Part shown: in pieces, positions 8,078 through 18,295 of the stretch
Layout: each line of letters opens with the position of its first letter
How positions within the stretch are numbered: position 1 is the first letter of the stretch
Source of the DNA: Enterococcus mundtii
GTDB taxonomy: Bacteria; Bacillota; Bacilli; Lactobacillales; Enterococcaceae
Length of the DNA stretch: 64,000 nt
Direction of reading: 5' to 3'
Assembly (NCBI RefSeq): GCF_002813755.1
Contig: NZ_CP018061.1
Location: forward strand, 3,214,001-3,278,000
The notes under the pieces: generated by a model
Seen by the model: only the letters and a program-made list of their open reading frames with translations
What the model was told of the DNA's origin: nothing
The model's database searches: none
Translations under genes and position numbers: made by a program

Positions 8078-8710
8078 TTGGAGACAATTGTTTTTCCGAA
8101 TAATAAAGAAAAAGCTCAGCAGATGGAAGCTTACATGAAGCATCATTTCCGATTTGCAGGAGTTCCTAAGCCAGAAAGAGCGTTACTACAAAAGGCTCTT
8201 TTAAAAGAAAGCCAGGAGATACCTATTTCAGACTTACTTTTATTAGTAAAAGATTATTATATGCAGGAAGAACGGGAGTATCAGTATTTAGCGATCGATT
8301 TAGTCCAAAAGAACGTCAAGCGTCTTTCTTTTGATAACTTAGTATGGTTACTTGAGCTTGTCTCACAGAAGGAATGGTGGGACAGTATTGATTCTTGGCA
8401 AAAAGTCTACAGCACGTGGGGAAAACTTCACCAAGAAGTTGAGGCGGTTTTCAAATTATTTGAAGGTCAAGAAGACTTTTGGTTAAGACGAATTGCGATC
8501 ACCCTGCAACTAGGGTTCAAAGAAGAGACAGATGTCGCTCTACTCGAACGAGCGATTGACGCAGATCGTTCAACAAAGGAATTTTTTATTCAAAAGGCTA
8601 TTGGTTGGGCGTTGCGGGACTATAGCAAAACAAATCCACTTTGGGTAAAAGAACAATTGACAAAAGAATTAAGCAAGCTTGCAACGAGAGAAGCAAGTAA
8701 GTATTTATAG
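8078..8710 (+). CDS. AlkD-like DNA alkylation repair protein
   Basis: A 210-residue all-helical HEAT-repeat protein of the AlkD family, DNA glycosylases that remove N3- and N7-alkylated purines without base flipping. Recognisable segments are FRFAGVPKPERALLQK near residue 26, YMQEEREYQYLAIDLVQKN near residue 62, and a C-terminal FFIQKAIGWALRDYSKTNP near residue 168, where the FxxKAIGWxLR motif is typical. The start is TTG with AAGGAGG nine bases upstream. It sits between the FNT gene and a HAD phosphatase. Activity is inferred from the family. Confidence 0.85.
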   Translation: METIVFPNNKEKAQQMEAYMKHHFRFAGVPKPERALLQKALLKESQEIPISDLLLLVKDYYMQEEREYQYLAIDLVQKNVKRLSFDNLVWLLELVSQKEWWDSIDSWQKVYSTWGKLHQEVEAVFKLFEGQEDFWLRRIAITLQLGFKEETDVALLERAIDADRSTKEFFIQKAIGWALRDYSKTNPLWVKEQLTKELSKLATREASKYL

Positions 8711-8724
8711 AGAGGCGAGATAGA

Positions 8725-9498
8725 ATGACACGCAAATTAATTGCTTTTGATATCGACGGCACGTTGTTAGATTCCAACAAACAGGCATTGGACAGTACAA
8801 GGGAAGCCTTGGAAAAACTGCGTAAAGATGGACATTTAGTGACGATTGCTACAGGGCGTAGTCGCTTTCACGCACAAGAAGTTATCCGTGATCTAGCATT
8901 TAGCAATTATATTCTATGTAACGGTGCAGCCGGATTTTTGGATCATGAACAAGTCTATAAAAATTTGCTGGATCAAGAACAATTACACCAATTTATTCAA
9001 GAAGCGCAAGAAAAGGATATTGATACAGCATTTGTTAGTTTAGATTCAATCAAACGCTTTTCATCTAATCGTATCGATATGATGGAAGATGCGATGCATT
9101 CATTTGGTGCACATTTACCAGAATTGGACGAATACTTTGTTGAAAAACAGGATGTCTATCAAGCATTAGCTTTCTTTGACCATTCCTATGATCAACAATT
9201 CAGCGCTTATGATCGTATTCGGTTTGTGCGTTGGCACGAAAATAGTGTCGATGTGGTGCCACACGATGGTTCCAAAGCGGTAACGATCATGAACCTAGCC
9301 AATCGAGTAGGGATTGCGCCAGAAGACGTCATCAGTTTTGGTGACGGACAAAATGATCGCGAAATGCTTCGCATGTCTGGTATTGGGGTGGCAATGGGGA
9401 ATGCCGTACCAGAAGTTCAAGCGGAAGCAAAAATGGTGACAGATACGAATGATCAAGATGGTATTTGGAAGGCTTTGAAAGAATTAGCTTTGATTTAA
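8725..9498 (+). CDS. Cof-type HAD-superfamily phosphatase
   Basis: A 257-residue haloacid-dehalogenase-fold phosphatase of the Cof/YidA group. Motif I is FDIDGTLLDS (residues 8-17, with the nucleophile Asp first), motif II TIATGR near residue 40, and the C-terminal motif GDGQNDREML near residue 207 binds magnesium. The type C2 cap lies between motifs II and III. Such enzymes usually remove phosphate from sugar phosphates, FMN or PLP. The substrate cannot be read from the sequence. It is 14 bases downstream of the AlkD-like gene and ends at a terminator. Confidence 0.9.
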   Translation: MTRKLIAFDIDGTLLDSNKQALDSTREALEKLRKDGHLVTIATGRSRFHAQEVIRDLAFSNYILCNGAAGFLDHEQVYKNLLDQEQLHQFIQEAQEKDIDTAFVSLDSIKRFSSNRIDMMEDAMHSFGAHLPELDEYFVEKQDVYQALAFFDHSYDQQFSAYDRIRFVRWHENSVDVVPHDGSKAVTIMNLANRVGIAPEDVISFGDGQNDREMLRMSGIGVAMGNAVPEVQAEAKMVTDTNDQDGIWKALKELALI

Positions 9499-9530
9499 AT
9501 TGCAAAGTTCATACAACAATAATTTTAGTT

Positions 9531-9581
9531 AAAAAGAGGGCATGCAACAGGATTTTTCTGATTGAATGTCCTCTCTTTTTT
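9531..9581 (+). terminator. Terminator after the HAD phosphatase gene
   Basis: AAAGAGGGCATGCAA and TTGAATGTCCTCTCTTTTTT form a stem with two mismatches, followed by the T run. Confidence 0.8.
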
Positions 9582-9609
9582 GAGTTTTGTATGATATATA
9601 AACGATATG

Positions 9610-9638
9610 TTATCATATTATCAGATAGTTACTATCAT
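9610..9638 (+). promoter_or_regulatory. Promoter for the 39-codon membrane peptide
   Basis: TTATCA, 17 bases and TATCAT, placing the start about 20 bases before the ATG, with AGGAGGTGA in the leader. Confidence 0.45.
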
Positions 9639-9664
9639 ACTTCTTTAAAATAGGAGGTGATATC

Positions 9665-9784
9665 ATGGGAGACATCATCGTACACGTTGTTTTGGTTTTG
9701 AAATTGCTGTTTTGGTTCATGACCTTCATAGGTATAGCACTGTCTATTGTTTACTTAGTAAAAAAATTAAAAAATAAATTTTGA
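9665..9784 (+). CDS. Small hydrophobic peptide (39 aa), unknown
   Basis: The peptide starts MGDIIVHVVLVLKLLFWF and ends YLVKKLKNKF. It has a single long hydrophobic stretch (about residues 4-32) and a basic tail, the layout of type I toxins and of small membrane regulators. The ribosome site AGGAGGTGATATC is a near-perfect anti-16S match, unusual for a random frame. It has its own promoter-like elements and no homologue that I recognise. An inverted pair AAAGCTGTT/AACAGCTT surrounds the downstream region (9816-9869). It could be a toxin, a signalling peptide or a stabilising membrane subunit; none is shown. Confidence 0.55.
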   Translation: MGDIIVHVVLVLKLLFWFMTFIGIALSIVYLVKKLKNKF

Positions 9785-9946
9785 TCAATTTACATAGTTA
9801 GAGAATAAAGTTATAAAAAGCTGTTGCTAGTTAGTTCAAAATACCCTTTCTTGATATTCTAGAAAACAGCTTCTATTACAACCTCTTTCCTTTCTTTACT
9901 AAAACACTTATAATATAAGATACGTTAGAAGAGAAGAGGAAATCGT

Positions 9947-10744
9947 GTGCGGGTATTGTTTATTGGTGATGTAGTAGGTGCGATGGGTAGAGAAATGATC
10001 ACAGAATATCTCCCTCGCTTGAAGAAAAAATATCGTCCACAAATGACGATCGTGAATGGTGAGAATGCGGCTTCAGGTCGTGGGATCACAGAGAAAATCT
10101 ATAAGAAGTTTCTGCAAGATGGCGTAGATGTCGTGACGATGGGGAATCATACGTGGGACAATCGTGATATTTTTGAATTTATCGATGACGCGAAAAAAAT
10201 GGTTCGTCCAGCAAATTTTCCAGAAGGTACGCCAGGGCAAGGAATCGTTTTTGTCAAAGTCAATCAATTGGAACTGGCAGTCATCAATATGCAAGCTCGT
10301 TCATTTATGGTTGATTTAGATGATCCATTTCGTAAAATGACCGAGTTAGTCGAAGAAGCTCGGAAAAGAACACCGATCATTTTTGTTGATTTTCATGGAG
10401 AAACGACGAGTGAAAAACAAGCAATGGGCTGGTTTTTAGATGGAAAAGTGTCTGCTGTAGTCGGTACACACACGCACGTTCAAACGAACGATGCGCGAAT
10501 CTTGCCACAAGGAACGGCATATTTGACGGATGTTGGTATGACGGGTCCATATGATGGGATTTTAGGGATGCGTCGTGAACCGGTCATTGAAAAATTTTTA
10601 ACGGCTTTACCAAAGCGTTTTGAAGTGGTGGAACAAGGTCGTGGGCTTTTAAGTGGTTGTATCTTGGACATCGACGACCAGACAGGACAAGCAAAAGATA
10701 TCCAATTGATCCAAATCAACGATGACCGCCCTTACAGAGAATAG
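9947..10744 (+). CDS. ymdB: YmdB-family metallophosphodiesterase
   Basis: A 265-residue calcineurin-like phosphodiesterase. It opens with MRVLFIGDVVGAMGR (metal-binding D and G-D-V), followed by VNGENAASGRGI, MGNHTWDN (the N-H pair) and VDFHGETTSEK, and ends in the metal-binding VVGTHTHVQTNDARILP segment. The B. subtilis enzyme hydrolyses 2',3'-cyclic nucleotides and affects biofilm and motility choices. The start is GTG behind GAGGAAAT. It heads the ymdB-ricA-mutS-mutL-maf cluster, 15 bases before ricA. Confidence 0.92.
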   Translation: MRVLFIGDVVGAMGREMITEYLPRLKKKYRPQMTIVNGENAASGRGITEKIYKKFLQDGVDVVTMGNHTWDNRDIFEFIDDAKKMVRPANFPEGTPGQGIVFVKVNQLELAVINMQARSFMVDLDDPFRKMTELVEEARKRTPIIFVDFHGETTSEKQAMGWFLDGKVSAVVGTHTHVQTNDARILPQGTAYLTDVGMTGPYDGILGMRREPVIEKFLTALPKRFEVVEQGRGLLSGCILDIDDQTGQAKDIQLIQINDDRPYRE

Positions 10745-10759
10745 AAAGCGAGAGGGAAT

Positions 10760-11134
10760 GTGCAGGACAAAACGACGATCCAATTAGAAGTCGACCAATT
10801 GGCGACTCTTTTAAAGAAGAATGAAACGATCACACGTTATCAAGAATTGGAACATAAAGTGAAACATAGTCGTTACTTGAATCAACAAACAGAAGCATTG
10901 AAGCAAGCGCAAAAAGATGCAGTACAATATGCGCATTATGGACAAAAAGAAGCAGAAAAAGAAGCAATCAAACGGATCGAAGTCCTGACACAATCTATCG
11001 ACGACTATCCTTTAGTGATTGCTTACCGCCGTCAACTGGTGGAGGCAAATGAGTTATTGCAACACTTGACTCAAATGATCCAAAATGAAATCAATGAGTA
11101 TATAGAGGAGGAGCATAATGCCTCAAAAAACTAA
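10760..11134 (+). CDS. ricA: RicA/YmcA-type helical regulator (YlbF/YmcA family)
   Basis: A 124-residue, almost entirely helical protein. The segment [19 protein letters not shown] and the later [20 protein letters not shown] match the YlbF/YmcA family. In B. subtilis YmcA (RicA) joins YlbF and YaaT to guide RNase Y processing and Spo0A phosphorelay timing. The position directly upstream of mutS matches ymcA in Bacillus, which is why I prefer RicA to RicF. The start is GTG after GAGAGGGAAT. Its last 17 bases overlap the mutS start. Confidence 0.8.
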   Translation: MQDKTTIQLEVDQLATLLKKNETITRYQELEHKVKHSRYLNQQTEALKQAQKDAVQYAHYGQKEAEKEAIKRIEVLTQSIDDYPLVIAYRRQLVEANELLQHLTQMIQNEINEYIEEEHNASKN

Positions 11135-13736
11135 GAACACTCCAATGATGGAACAATATCTAAGCATCAAGGCACAATACCAAGATGCTTTTTTGTTCTA
11201 TCGTCTCGGAGATTTTTATGAATTATTTTATGAAGATGCTGTCAAAGCAGCACAAATCTTAGAACTGACATTAACTAGTCGAAATCGTAATGCGGATGAT
11301 CCAATTCCGATGTGTGGGGTACCGCATCATTCTGCACAAGGATATATCGACAGTTTGATCGAAAAAGGCTACAAAGTAGCGATTTGTGAACAAGTCGAAG
11401 ATCCAAAGACGACCAAAGGCATGGTCAAACGAGAAGTCGTGCAATTAGTGACTCCTGGAACAGTGATGGATAGTAAAGGATTATCAGCCAAAGACAACAA
11501 CTTTCTGACGGCGGTAGTCAATCAAGGTTCCGCTTTCGGGTTTGCTTATGCCGATTTGAGTACAGGCGAATTAAAAACAGCCCGCTTACTTGATGAAGAA
11601 GCTGTTTTGAACGAAACCTCTGCGTTACAAACAAAAGAATTGATTCTAGGTACAGAGATCAGTGAAACGTTATATGAACAACTAAGCACAAGACTTGGCT
11701 TAGTCTTCTCAAAACAAGAAAGTGTAGAAGAAAATGCAGAATTCAATTTTCTAACGAGTGAGTTGACGGATGAATTAGAAAAGGAAGCGACTGGAAAGTT
11801 ACTTACTTATTTAGCAGTCACGCAAAAAAGAAGTTTGGCACATATCCAAAAAGCGGTTGAATACCAACCAGATCATTTCTTGAAGATGGATTATTATTCT
11901 AAATTCAATTTAGAATTAAGCCAGTCGATCCGTACTGGAAAAAAACACGGCACACTTCTATGGTTATTAGATGAAACCAAAACAGCAATGGGAGGACGTT
12001 TGCTCAAACAATGGCTTGATCGTCCGCTGATCCAATCCCATCAGATCAATGCTCGGCAAGAAATGGTGGCATCGCTGATCAATAGTTATTTTGAACGTCT
12101 TGATTTACAGAGTGCGTTGACGAAAGTCTATGATTTAGAACGTTTAGCTGGACGTGTCGCATTTGGTAACGTCAATGGTCGAGATTTGATCCAGTTAAAA
12201 ACATCGCTACAACAAGTACCGATGATTCGCGGGCTGATTGAAGGCATCGATCAAGGACAATGGTCAGAGTTATTAACAGATATGCAGCCAATGGATTCAT
12301 TAGTTGAGTTGATCGAACAAGCGATCCAAGAGGATGCACCTTTACAAATCACTGAAGGAAACGTCATCAAAGATGGCTTCAATGAACAGCTAGACACCTA
12401 TCGTTCTGCGATGAGAAATGGCAAACAGTGGTTAGCAGAATTAGAAGCGCGCGAACGCCAAAGTACAGGGATCAAAAATTTAAAAGTTGGGTTTAATCGA
12501 GTGTTTGGTTACTATATTGAAATCACGAAAGCGAATTTGATGAATGCTGAACTGGAAAAATATGAACGTAAACAAACGTTAGCCAATGCAGAACGATTTA
12601 TCACTCCTGAATTAAAAGAATTAGAAACACAGATTCTAGAAGCGGAAGAAAAATCAGTCGATCTAGAATACCAACTCTTTTTAGCTGTTAGAGAAGAAGT
12701 GAAAAAAGCAATCCAGCCATTGCAAACCTTAGCAAAATCATTGAGTACTGTAGACGTCTTACAAAGTTTTGCAACGATCAGTGAGCGTTATCAATATGTT
12801 CGTCCAGAATTGACGAACCAAAAGACACTAGTGATCGAAGAAGGACGTCATCCGGTGGTAGAAAAAGTGTTAGGGCATCAAGAATATATCCCAAATAGCG
12901 TGATCATGTCGGAAGAAGAAATGATCTTGTTGATCACTGGTCCTAATATGTCTGGTAAAAGTACGTATATGCGACAGTTAGCATTGACGGTATTGATGGC
13001 TCAGATGGGCTGTTTTGTTCCGGCGCAAAAAGCAGTGCTGCCGATTTTTGATCGGATCTTTACCCGAATCGGTGCAAGTGATGATTTGATTGCGGGGCAA
13101 AGTACCTTTATGGTGGAAATGATGGAAGCCAACCAAGCGTTGCGTCATGCGACGCCGAACAGTTTGATTTTATTTGATGAACTCGGTCGAGGAACAGCAA
13201 CTTACGATGGAATGGCATTAGCACAAGCCATCATCGAGTACATTCATCAACACGTCAAAGCCAAGACGTTGTTTTCTACGCACTACCATGAGTTGACGGT
13301 GCTTGATACAGAATTGCCGCAATTGAAAAATGTTCATGTTGGCGCAGTCGAAAAAGATGGCGATGTGGTATTTTTACACAAGATGATGGACGGTCCGGCA
13401 GATAAAAGCTACGGGATACATGTAGCTAAAATCGCGGGTCTACCAGATGAATTATTGTCACGTGCCTCTGCGATCTTAGCCTTTTTAGAATCAGGAGAAA
13501 CGACACACCATGTCTCTGCACTTGAAGCATCTGTCACGAAAAAAAGCGACTATCCTAAGTCACAAACCAACCAACCAAGCCATCAGGTCAATGAAGAGAG
13601 TCAACAACTATCTTTATTTGGTGAAGTAACGGAAGCTGAAACGCAAATCATTGCTGCATTGAAACAGTTGAACCTACTAGAAATGACGCCAATGGATGCG
13701 TTGAATAAATTGTACGAACTGCAAAAACAATTATAG
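11118..13736 (+). CDS. mutS: DNA mismatch repair ATPase MutS
   Basis: An 872-residue mismatch sensor. The mismatch-wedging Phe-x-Glu is visible as GDFYEL (F33, E35). Further along are a connector, the lever/clamp helices, and the ABC-type ATPase with Walker [10 protein letters not shown] (about residue 612), [15 protein letters not shown] and a helix-turn-helix dimerisation tail. The C-terminal segment QQLSLFGEV contains the QLSLF-type clamp-binding motif that couples MutS to the DnaN sliding clamp. GAGGAGGAGC precedes the ATG inside ricA, so translation is coupled. mutL follows after 17 bases. Confidence 0.98.
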   Translation: MPQKTKNTPMMEQYLSIKAQYQDAFLFYRLGDFYELFYEDAVKAAQILELTLTSRNRNADDPIPMCGVPHHSAQGYIDSLIEKGYKVAICEQVEDPKTTKGMVKREVVQLVTPGTVMDSKGLSAKDNNFLTAVVNQGSAFGFAYADLSTGELKTARLLDEEAVLNETSALQTKELILGTEISETLYEQLSTRLGLVFSKQESVEENAEFNFLTSELTDELEKEATGKLLTYLAVTQKRSLAHIQKAVEYQPDHFLKMDYYSKFNLELSQSIRTGKKHGTLLWLLDETKTAMGGRLLKQWLDRPLIQSHQINARQEMVASLINSYFERLDLQSALTKVYDLERLAGRVAFGNVNGRDLIQLKTSLQQVPMIRGLIEGIDQGQWSELLTDMQPMDSLVELIEQAIQEDAPLQITEGNVIKDGFNEQLDTYRSAMRNGKQWLAELEARERQSTGIKNLKVGFNRVFGYYIEITKANLMNAELEKYERKQTLANAERFITPELKELETQILEAEEKSVDLEYQLFLAVREEVKKAIQPLQTLAKSLSTVDVLQSFATISERYQYVRPELTNQKTLVIEEGRHPVVEKVLGHQEYIPNSVIMSEEEMILLITGPNMSGKSTYMRQLALTVLMAQMGCFVPAQKAVLPIFDRIFTRIGASDDLIAGQSTFMVEMMEANQALRHATPNSLILFDELGRGTATYDGMALAQAIIEYIHQHVKAKTLFSTHYHELTVLDTELPQLKNVHVGAVEKDGDVVFLHKMMDGPADKSYGIHVAKIAGLPDELLSRASAILAFLESGETTHHVSALEASVTKKSDYPKSQTNQPSHQVNEESQQLSLFGEVTEAETQIIAALKQLNLLEMTPMDALNKLYELQKQL

Positions 13737-13753
13737 GAAGAAGGTGCTGATCG

Positions 13754-15862
13754 ATGGCGAAGATCCAAGAATTATCCGAACGCTTGGCCAATCAAATCGC
13801 CGCAGGAGAAGTCGTTGAACGACCCGCTTCTGTGGTGAAAGAACTTGTTGAAAATGCCATTGATGCCCATAGCTCTCAAATCGATATTCTCGTAGAAGAA
13901 GCCGGTTTACGAAAAATCCAAATCATCGATAACGGTGAAGGAATCTTAGCAGAAGACGTTGAAAATGCGTTCAAACGTCACGCAACGAGTAAAATCCATA
14001 ACCGTGATGACTTGTTCCGCATTCGGACATTAGGGTTCCGAGGGGAAGCTCTTCCTAGTATTGCTTCTGTCTCTGAATTGACGATCGAGACAGCCAATCA
14101 AGATGAAACACAAGGGACCTATCTTGAATTAAAAGGTGGGGAAGTGTTGACACATCGTCCTGCTCCATTGAGACAAGGAACGAAAATCACAGTGAGCAAT
14201 TTGTTTTTCAACACGCCTGCACGGTTAAAATACGTCAAGACATTACAAACGGAATTGGCGAATATAGGCGATATCGTCAATCGACTAGCGTTGAGCCATC
14301 CCGACATCGCCTTTCGCTTAGTCCATGATGGCAACAAGATGTTAGCAACAGCTGGTAACGGAGATTTGAAACAAACAATTGCCGGAATCTATGGTTTGGC
14401 GACAGCGAAAAAAATGTTGAAGGTTGAAGCAAAAGATCTAGATTTTGAAGTTTCTGGTTACATTTCTTTACCAGAAGTCACTCGTGCGAGTCGTAATTAT
14501 CTTTCAACGATCATCAACGGTCGTTTTATCAAGAACTTTTCCTTGAACAAAGCAATCGTGGCAGGTTATGGTTCTAAACTGATGGTTGGTCGTTTTCCAA
14601 TTGCTGTTTTAGAAGTCAAAATGGACCCGTTGCTTGTCGATGTGAATGTCCATCCAACGAAGCAAGAAGTTCGTCTATCGAAGGAAAAAGAATTGACTGA
14701 ATTGATTGCACAAGCGATTCAACAAGCACTAAGTCAAGAAAATCTGATTCCTAGTGCAGCAGACAATTTACGTTTCAAGAAAAAAATCGCCGATCAACCT
14801 AAAACGGAACAAATCGAAATCGATCTTTCTTATGCGTTTGAGGAACCACCAAAGAAACCCCAAAGTTTAAATTTCGATCGCCAGACAGGTACATTTTACG
14901 TGGAAGAAAATCCACAAAAATCAACCTATCCTGTTGATAAGTCTGTGGAAAATGTTGAAAACTCTTCTATTTTTTCTGAAGATACACTGAATTATCCAGA
15001 AAAAGAGGAAAAAACGGTGGATAACTCTGGTGAAATTGTTGATAACTTTGTAGAAAAACCAGTGGATAACTTTCAGCAAAATCATTTATCCACTGTTGAT
15101 AACTACTCAGTACAAGAAGAACGAACAGCATCAGTAGAAGAGAAAAGCATAGAGGAAGAATCAAGCTTTGAGCAAGAAGAAAGCAAGTTGCATCCCGAGT
15201 TTGACATGAGTCACGATAGCCGAATTTTGGAGAAAGCAATCAGTAAAGTCGAGCAGGAAGTACCAACACAACGTTTCCCACATCTTGAATATTTTGGCCA
15301 AATGCATGGGACCTATCTATTTGCCCAAAGCAATGAAGGCTTATACATCATTGATCAACATGCTGCGCAAGAGCGGATCAAATATGAATATTTCCGTGAA
15401 AAAATCGGCGATGTTTCAGATGATTTGCAAGAATTACTCGTTCCTTTTGTTTTAGACTATCCTAATAGTGATGCAATCAAGCTAAAAGAGAAGAAAGAAC
15501 TATTAGAAGAGGCAGGCATTTATCTGGAAGAATTTGGTCAGAATAGTTTTATCGTAAGAGCGCATCCGACATGGTATCCAAGTGGGGAAGAAGAATCGAT
15601 CATTCAAGGGATGATCGACATGTTATTGACAACTGGTGAAGTGAGTGTGAAGAAATTCAGAGAAGCCACAGCAATCATGATGAGCTGTAAACGCTCGATC
15701 AAAGCGAATCACTACTTGAACGAAGCACAAGCGAGGGTCTTATTAAAAGACTTAGCAAAATGTGAGAATCCGTTCAACTGTCCTCATGGTCGTCCGGTAT
15801 TGATCCACTTTACGAATTCAGACATGGAACGAATGTTTAAACGAATCCAAGATCCGCATTGA
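13754..15862 (+). CDS. mutL: DNA mismatch repair protein MutL
   Basis: A 702-residue GHKL ATPase with an endonuclease C-terminus. ATP-site motifs are ELVENAIDA (N box), DNGEGI and GFRGEAL. The C-terminal metal site appears as [12 protein letters not shown], the DQHA(x)2E(x)4E motif of nicking-competent MutL, with later [11 protein letters not shown] and CPHGRPV motifs. The flexible linker (about residues 355-490) is unusually long and acidic, and full of repeated V-D-N/V-E-N units; this stretch also creates a cluster of DnaA-box-like DNA (see separate entry). It belongs to the ymdB-to-maf cluster. Confidence 0.98.
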   Translation: MAKIQELSERLANQIAAGEVVERPASVVKELVENAIDAHSSQIDILVEEAGLRKIQIIDNGEGILAEDVENAFKRHATSKIHNRDDLFRIRTLGFRGEALPSIASVSELTIETANQDETQGTYLELKGGEVLTHRPAPLRQGTKITVSNLFFNTPARLKYVKTLQTELANIGDIVNRLALSHPDIAFRLVHDGNKMLATAGNGDLKQTIAGIYGLATAKKMLKVEAKDLDFEVSGYISLPEVTRASRNYLSTIINGRFIKNFSLNKAIVAGYGSKLMVGRFPIAVLEVKMDPLLVDVNVHPTKQEVRLSKEKELTELIAQAIQQALSQENLIPSAADNLRFKKKIADQPKTEQIEIDLSYAFEEPPKKPQSLNFDRQTGTFYVEENPQKSTYPVDKSVENVENSSIFSEDTLNYPEKEEKTVDNSGEIVDNFVEKPVDNFQQNHLSTVDNYSVQEERTASVEEKSIEEESSFEQEESKLHPEFDMSHDSRILEKAISKVEQEVPTQRFPHLEYFGQMHGTYLFAQSNEGLYIIDQHAAQERIKYEYFREKIGDVSDDLQELLVPFVLDYPNSDAIKLKEKKELLEEAGIYLEEFGQNSFIVRAHPTWYPSGEEESIIQGMIDMLLTTGEVSVKKFREATAIMMSCKRSIKANHYLNEAQARVLLKDLAKCENPFNCPHGRPVLIHFTNSDMERMFKRIQDPH
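14932..15102. other. Cluster of DnaA-box-like 9-mers inside mutL
   Basis: Six 9-mers within one or two mismatches of TGTGGATAA/TTATCCACA lie in 171 bases: TGTTGATAA at 14932, 15037 and 15094, GGTGGATAA at 15016, AGTGGATAA at 15061 and TTATCCACT at 15086. They come from codons for repeated Val-Asp-Asn in the MutL linker. DnaA binding is possible but untested; the protein repeat alone may explain the pattern. Confidence 0.4.
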
Positions 15863-15890
15863 TCCGCGAGATTCGGAAAGGAAGTTTTTG

Positions 15891-16457
15891 ATGAAAATAG
15901 TATTGGCTTCACAGTCGCCTAGAAGAAAAGAATTGCTCGGAAGATTAGTGCCAGCTTTTTCGATCCAACCGGCAGATATCGATGAAACGCCTAAGCCAAA
16001 TGAGGACCCGCTTGCATACGTCCAACGCATGGCAGCAGAAAAAGCGGAGGCTGTGCAAAAAGAAAGCGAAGAAACGTTAGTTATTGCTAGTGATACTACC
16101 GTAGTTCTAGGAAACGAAATCCTTGGCAAACCAGAGGATGATGATGAGGCAAAACGGATGTTACGCAAATTCAGTGGTACGACACACGACGTCTACACAG
16201 CCGTCGTAATAACTGATGGGACTCAAGAAGAGCGTATCCTTTCCCAGGCAGCAGTCACATTTTATGAATTGACCGATGAAGAGATCGAGCGCTATCTAGC
16301 AACTGGCGATCACCGTGATAAAGCTGGGGCGTATGGCATTCAAAGTTACGCAGGGGCTTTCGTAGAGTCGATTTCTGGCGATTACTATAGTATTGTCGGC
16401 TTTCCGATCGGCGCAGTCAATCAGGCGTTGAAAAAATGGCCAGATCTTTTGTCCTAA
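15891..16457 (+). CDS. maf: Maf-family nucleotide pyrophosphatase
   Basis: An 188-residue house-cleaning pyrophosphatase that hydrolyses modified or canonical NTPs (dTTP/UTP type). The N-terminal SQSPRRKELLGRL motif, DIDETP, SDTTVVLGNEILGKP and GDHRDKAGAYGIQ are diagnostic. The frame is also open from a TTG at 15888, but the ATG at 15891 fits AAAGGAAG better. It is 28 bases after mutL and ends at a terminator, so it is probably the last gene of the mismatch-repair cluster. Maf in Bacillus is also linked to septum inhibition when overproduced. Confidence 0.93.
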   Translation: MKIVLASQSPRRKELLGRLVPAFSIQPADIDETPKPNEDPLAYVQRMAAEKAEAVQKESEETLVIASDTTVVLGNEILGKPEDDDEAKRMLRKFSGTTHDVYTAVVITDGTQEERILSQAAVTFYELTDEEIERYLATGDHRDKAGAYGIQSYAGAFVESISGDYYSIVGFPIGAVNQALKKWPDLLS

Positions 16458-16491
16458 AATCGCGGACATCTGTATCTAGGTGAATAAAATC

Positions 16492-16536
16492 AAAAACACA
16501 TGATCCGAGTAGCAATAAACGGATCATGTGTTTTTT
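16492..16536 (+). terminator. Terminator after maf
   Basis: AAAACACATGATCCG (16493-16507) pairs with CGGATCATGTGTTTTTT (16520-16536). Confidence 0.9.
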
Positions 16537-16631
16537 CTAATTACATTAGTTCATGACCTGGATTCAAGCGTATCGGCTAGAAGCTATAAAAAAACATGGT
16601 AAACTTAATTTATCTGAAGGGAGTGGACGAG

Positions 16632-17576
16632 GTGATTACAACGGATAAGTTTTATCATGGTGAAACGAAAAAAGCGCCGTTCTTTGAAGGTTGGTATTTT
16701 AAGCATCAAATCGGCGATGAAGTCTACGCATTTATTCCGGGGTACTCCATTGGAGAACAAGGCGAAAAGTGCCCGTTTATCCAAGTGATCAATCATGAGT
16801 CCTCGGAAGTCTTTCATTTTGATCGTGAAGTCTTCATGGCAAGCGAAGATCGTTTGTTTGTGAAAATCGGTGAAAATACATTTAGCGAGGAAGGAATCAC
16901 ACTAGCTTTACGTAGCCCCTCGTTGACGATCGAAGGAACGATTTCTTACGGAGAGTTTACTCCGTTAAAAAGGAGTCGCTATGCTCCGAGTATCATGGGA
17001 CCTTTCTCTTATTTATCTTTTATGGAATGCTACCACGGAATTTTAAGCATGAAGCATTCGTTAAAAGGATCGTTGAGTTGGAACGGTCAATTGATTGAAT
17101 TTACAAATGGAATAGGGTATTTAGAAAAGGATTGGGGAAGTTCATTTCCTGCAACCTATTTATGGGTCCAATGCAACCAGTTTACTGATTCAGATGCTCG
17201 TTTTTTCTTTTCCGCAGCTGAGATCCCGTTTTTAAGTTTCCGTTTTTTAGGAATCATTTCGGTTTTACAAGTCGGTGAAGAAGAATATCGCTTATCCACC
17301 TATGATGGAGCCAAAATTTCGGAGATTTTCCGTGAAGAGGGGCATCTGATCATTCGAATACAGCAAAAAAATATTGAACTAGAAATGCAAGTGCTAGCAA
17401 AAGAAGGGCATGCGTTGATGGCGCCACAACAAGGTCAAATGAGTCGGATCATCCGTGAAAAAGCGAGTACAGAGATGACCTTGATTGTCCGAGAAAACAA
17501 GCAAGAGATCTTTCATCAAAAGGGGAAGGCTGCTGGGTTTGAAGAAGTGGGCAATCTCCAAGGGCATGAGTATTAA
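16632..17576 (+). CDS. Tocopherol-cyclase-like protein
   Basis: A 314-residue protein beginning MITTDKFYHGETKKAPFFEG. Conserved features of the tocopherol-cyclase/DUF2804-like beta-barrel family are the FEGWYFKHQ near residue 17, SYLSFMECYHGILSMKHSL near residue 128 and GYLEKDWGSSFP near residue 160 (the EKDWG core is the best mark). Bacteria without tocopherol carry these genes with unknown roles, and a lipid or isoprenoid ligand is only a guess. The frame is open from an ATG at 16596, but AAGGGAG at 16617-16623 points to the GTG at 16632. It stands alone between two terminators. Confidence 0.7.
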   Translation: MITTDKFYHGETKKAPFFEGWYFKHQIGDEVYAFIPGYSIGEQGEKCPFIQVINHESSEVFHFDREVFMASEDRLFVKIGENTFSEEGITLALRSPSLTIEGTISYGEFTPLKRSRYAPSIMGPFSYLSFMECYHGILSMKHSLKGSLSWNGQLIEFTNGIGYLEKDWGSSFPATYLWVQCNQFTDSDARFFFSAAEIPFLSFRFLGIISVLQVGEEEYRLSTYDGAKISEIFREEGHLIIRIQQKNIELEMQVLAKEGHALMAPQQGQMSRIIREKASTEMTLIVRENKQEIFHQKGKAAGFEEVGNLQGHEY

Positions 17577-17611
17577 GAATCTTGATCATATAAAAGTTCT
17601 ATCGCACCTTC

Positions 17612-17671
17612 AAAAATAAGCCTGAACCTCCAGAAATTAGAACAATTTCCGGAGGTTCAGGCTTATTTTTC
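17612..17671. terminator. Bidirectional terminator between the cyclase-like gene and msrB
   Basis: A long stem, AATAAGCCTGAACCTCC with GGAGGTTCAGGCTTATT, has A and T runs outside and serves two convergent genes. Confidence 0.9.
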
Positions 17672-17699
17672 GGAGCGATGTGATTTGATCACATTCGAC

Positions 17700-18146
17700 T
17701 TATTCGACAATTGATTTATATTCACTGTAACCAGCAGCATCCATTTCTTCATAAGGGATAAACTTCAAGGCTGCAGAGTTGATGCAATAGCGTAAGCCAC
17801 CTTTATCTGCGGGTCCATCATTAAAAACATGTCCAAGATGGGAGTCGGCTTCATTACTTCTTACTTCGACTCGGTGCATCCCATGAGAAAAATCCGCTTT
17901 TTCTTTGACGTCTTTTCTGCTGATGGGTTGGCTAAAAGCTGGCCAGCCACAGCCTGCATCATATTTCTCTGCAGAACTGAAAAGCGGTTCGCCGCTGACA
18001 ATATCGACATAGATCCCTTTTTCATAAAAGTCGTCGTATTCTCCAGTAAATGGACGTTCTGTGGCGTTTTCTTGTGTCACTGCATAAGAAATCGGAGATA
18101 ATGTTTCTTTTAAGTCCTCTTTGTTTGTGTCGGTTGGTTTACTCAT
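17700..18146 (-). CDS. msrB: Peptide-methionine (R)-S-oxide reductase
   Basis: A 148-residue enzyme that repairs the R epimer of oxidised methionine in proteins. It shows [11 protein letters not shown] (near residue 66), [18 protein letters not shown] and the active-site [11 protein letters not shown] (near residue 120). The two CxxC zinc pairs of many MsrB proteins are absent, as in other lactic acid bacterial forms. The resolving Cys may be that of GCGWPAF, an inference. It is monocistronic; msrA is not adjacent. Confidence 0.95.
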   Translation of the reverse strand: MSKPTDTNKEDLKETLSPISYAVTQENATERPFTGEYDDFYEKGIYVDIVSGEPLFSSAEKYDAGCGWPAFSQPISRKDVKEKADFSHGMHRVEVRSNEADSHLGHVFNDGPADKGGLRYCINSAALKFIPYEEMDAAGYSEYKSIVE

Positions 18147-18295
18147 TGATACTGCCCCCTTTGTCTCCTAATCATACTGCCATCTGAAATAGAAGCAAAC
18201 AATCTGCTTTTAGGAGGGGGATAGCCAAGCGATTTAGCAGAATTTTAAAGAATAGGACTTACTTGCTACCTAATTACGTCGAGCTACTGGGCTTT

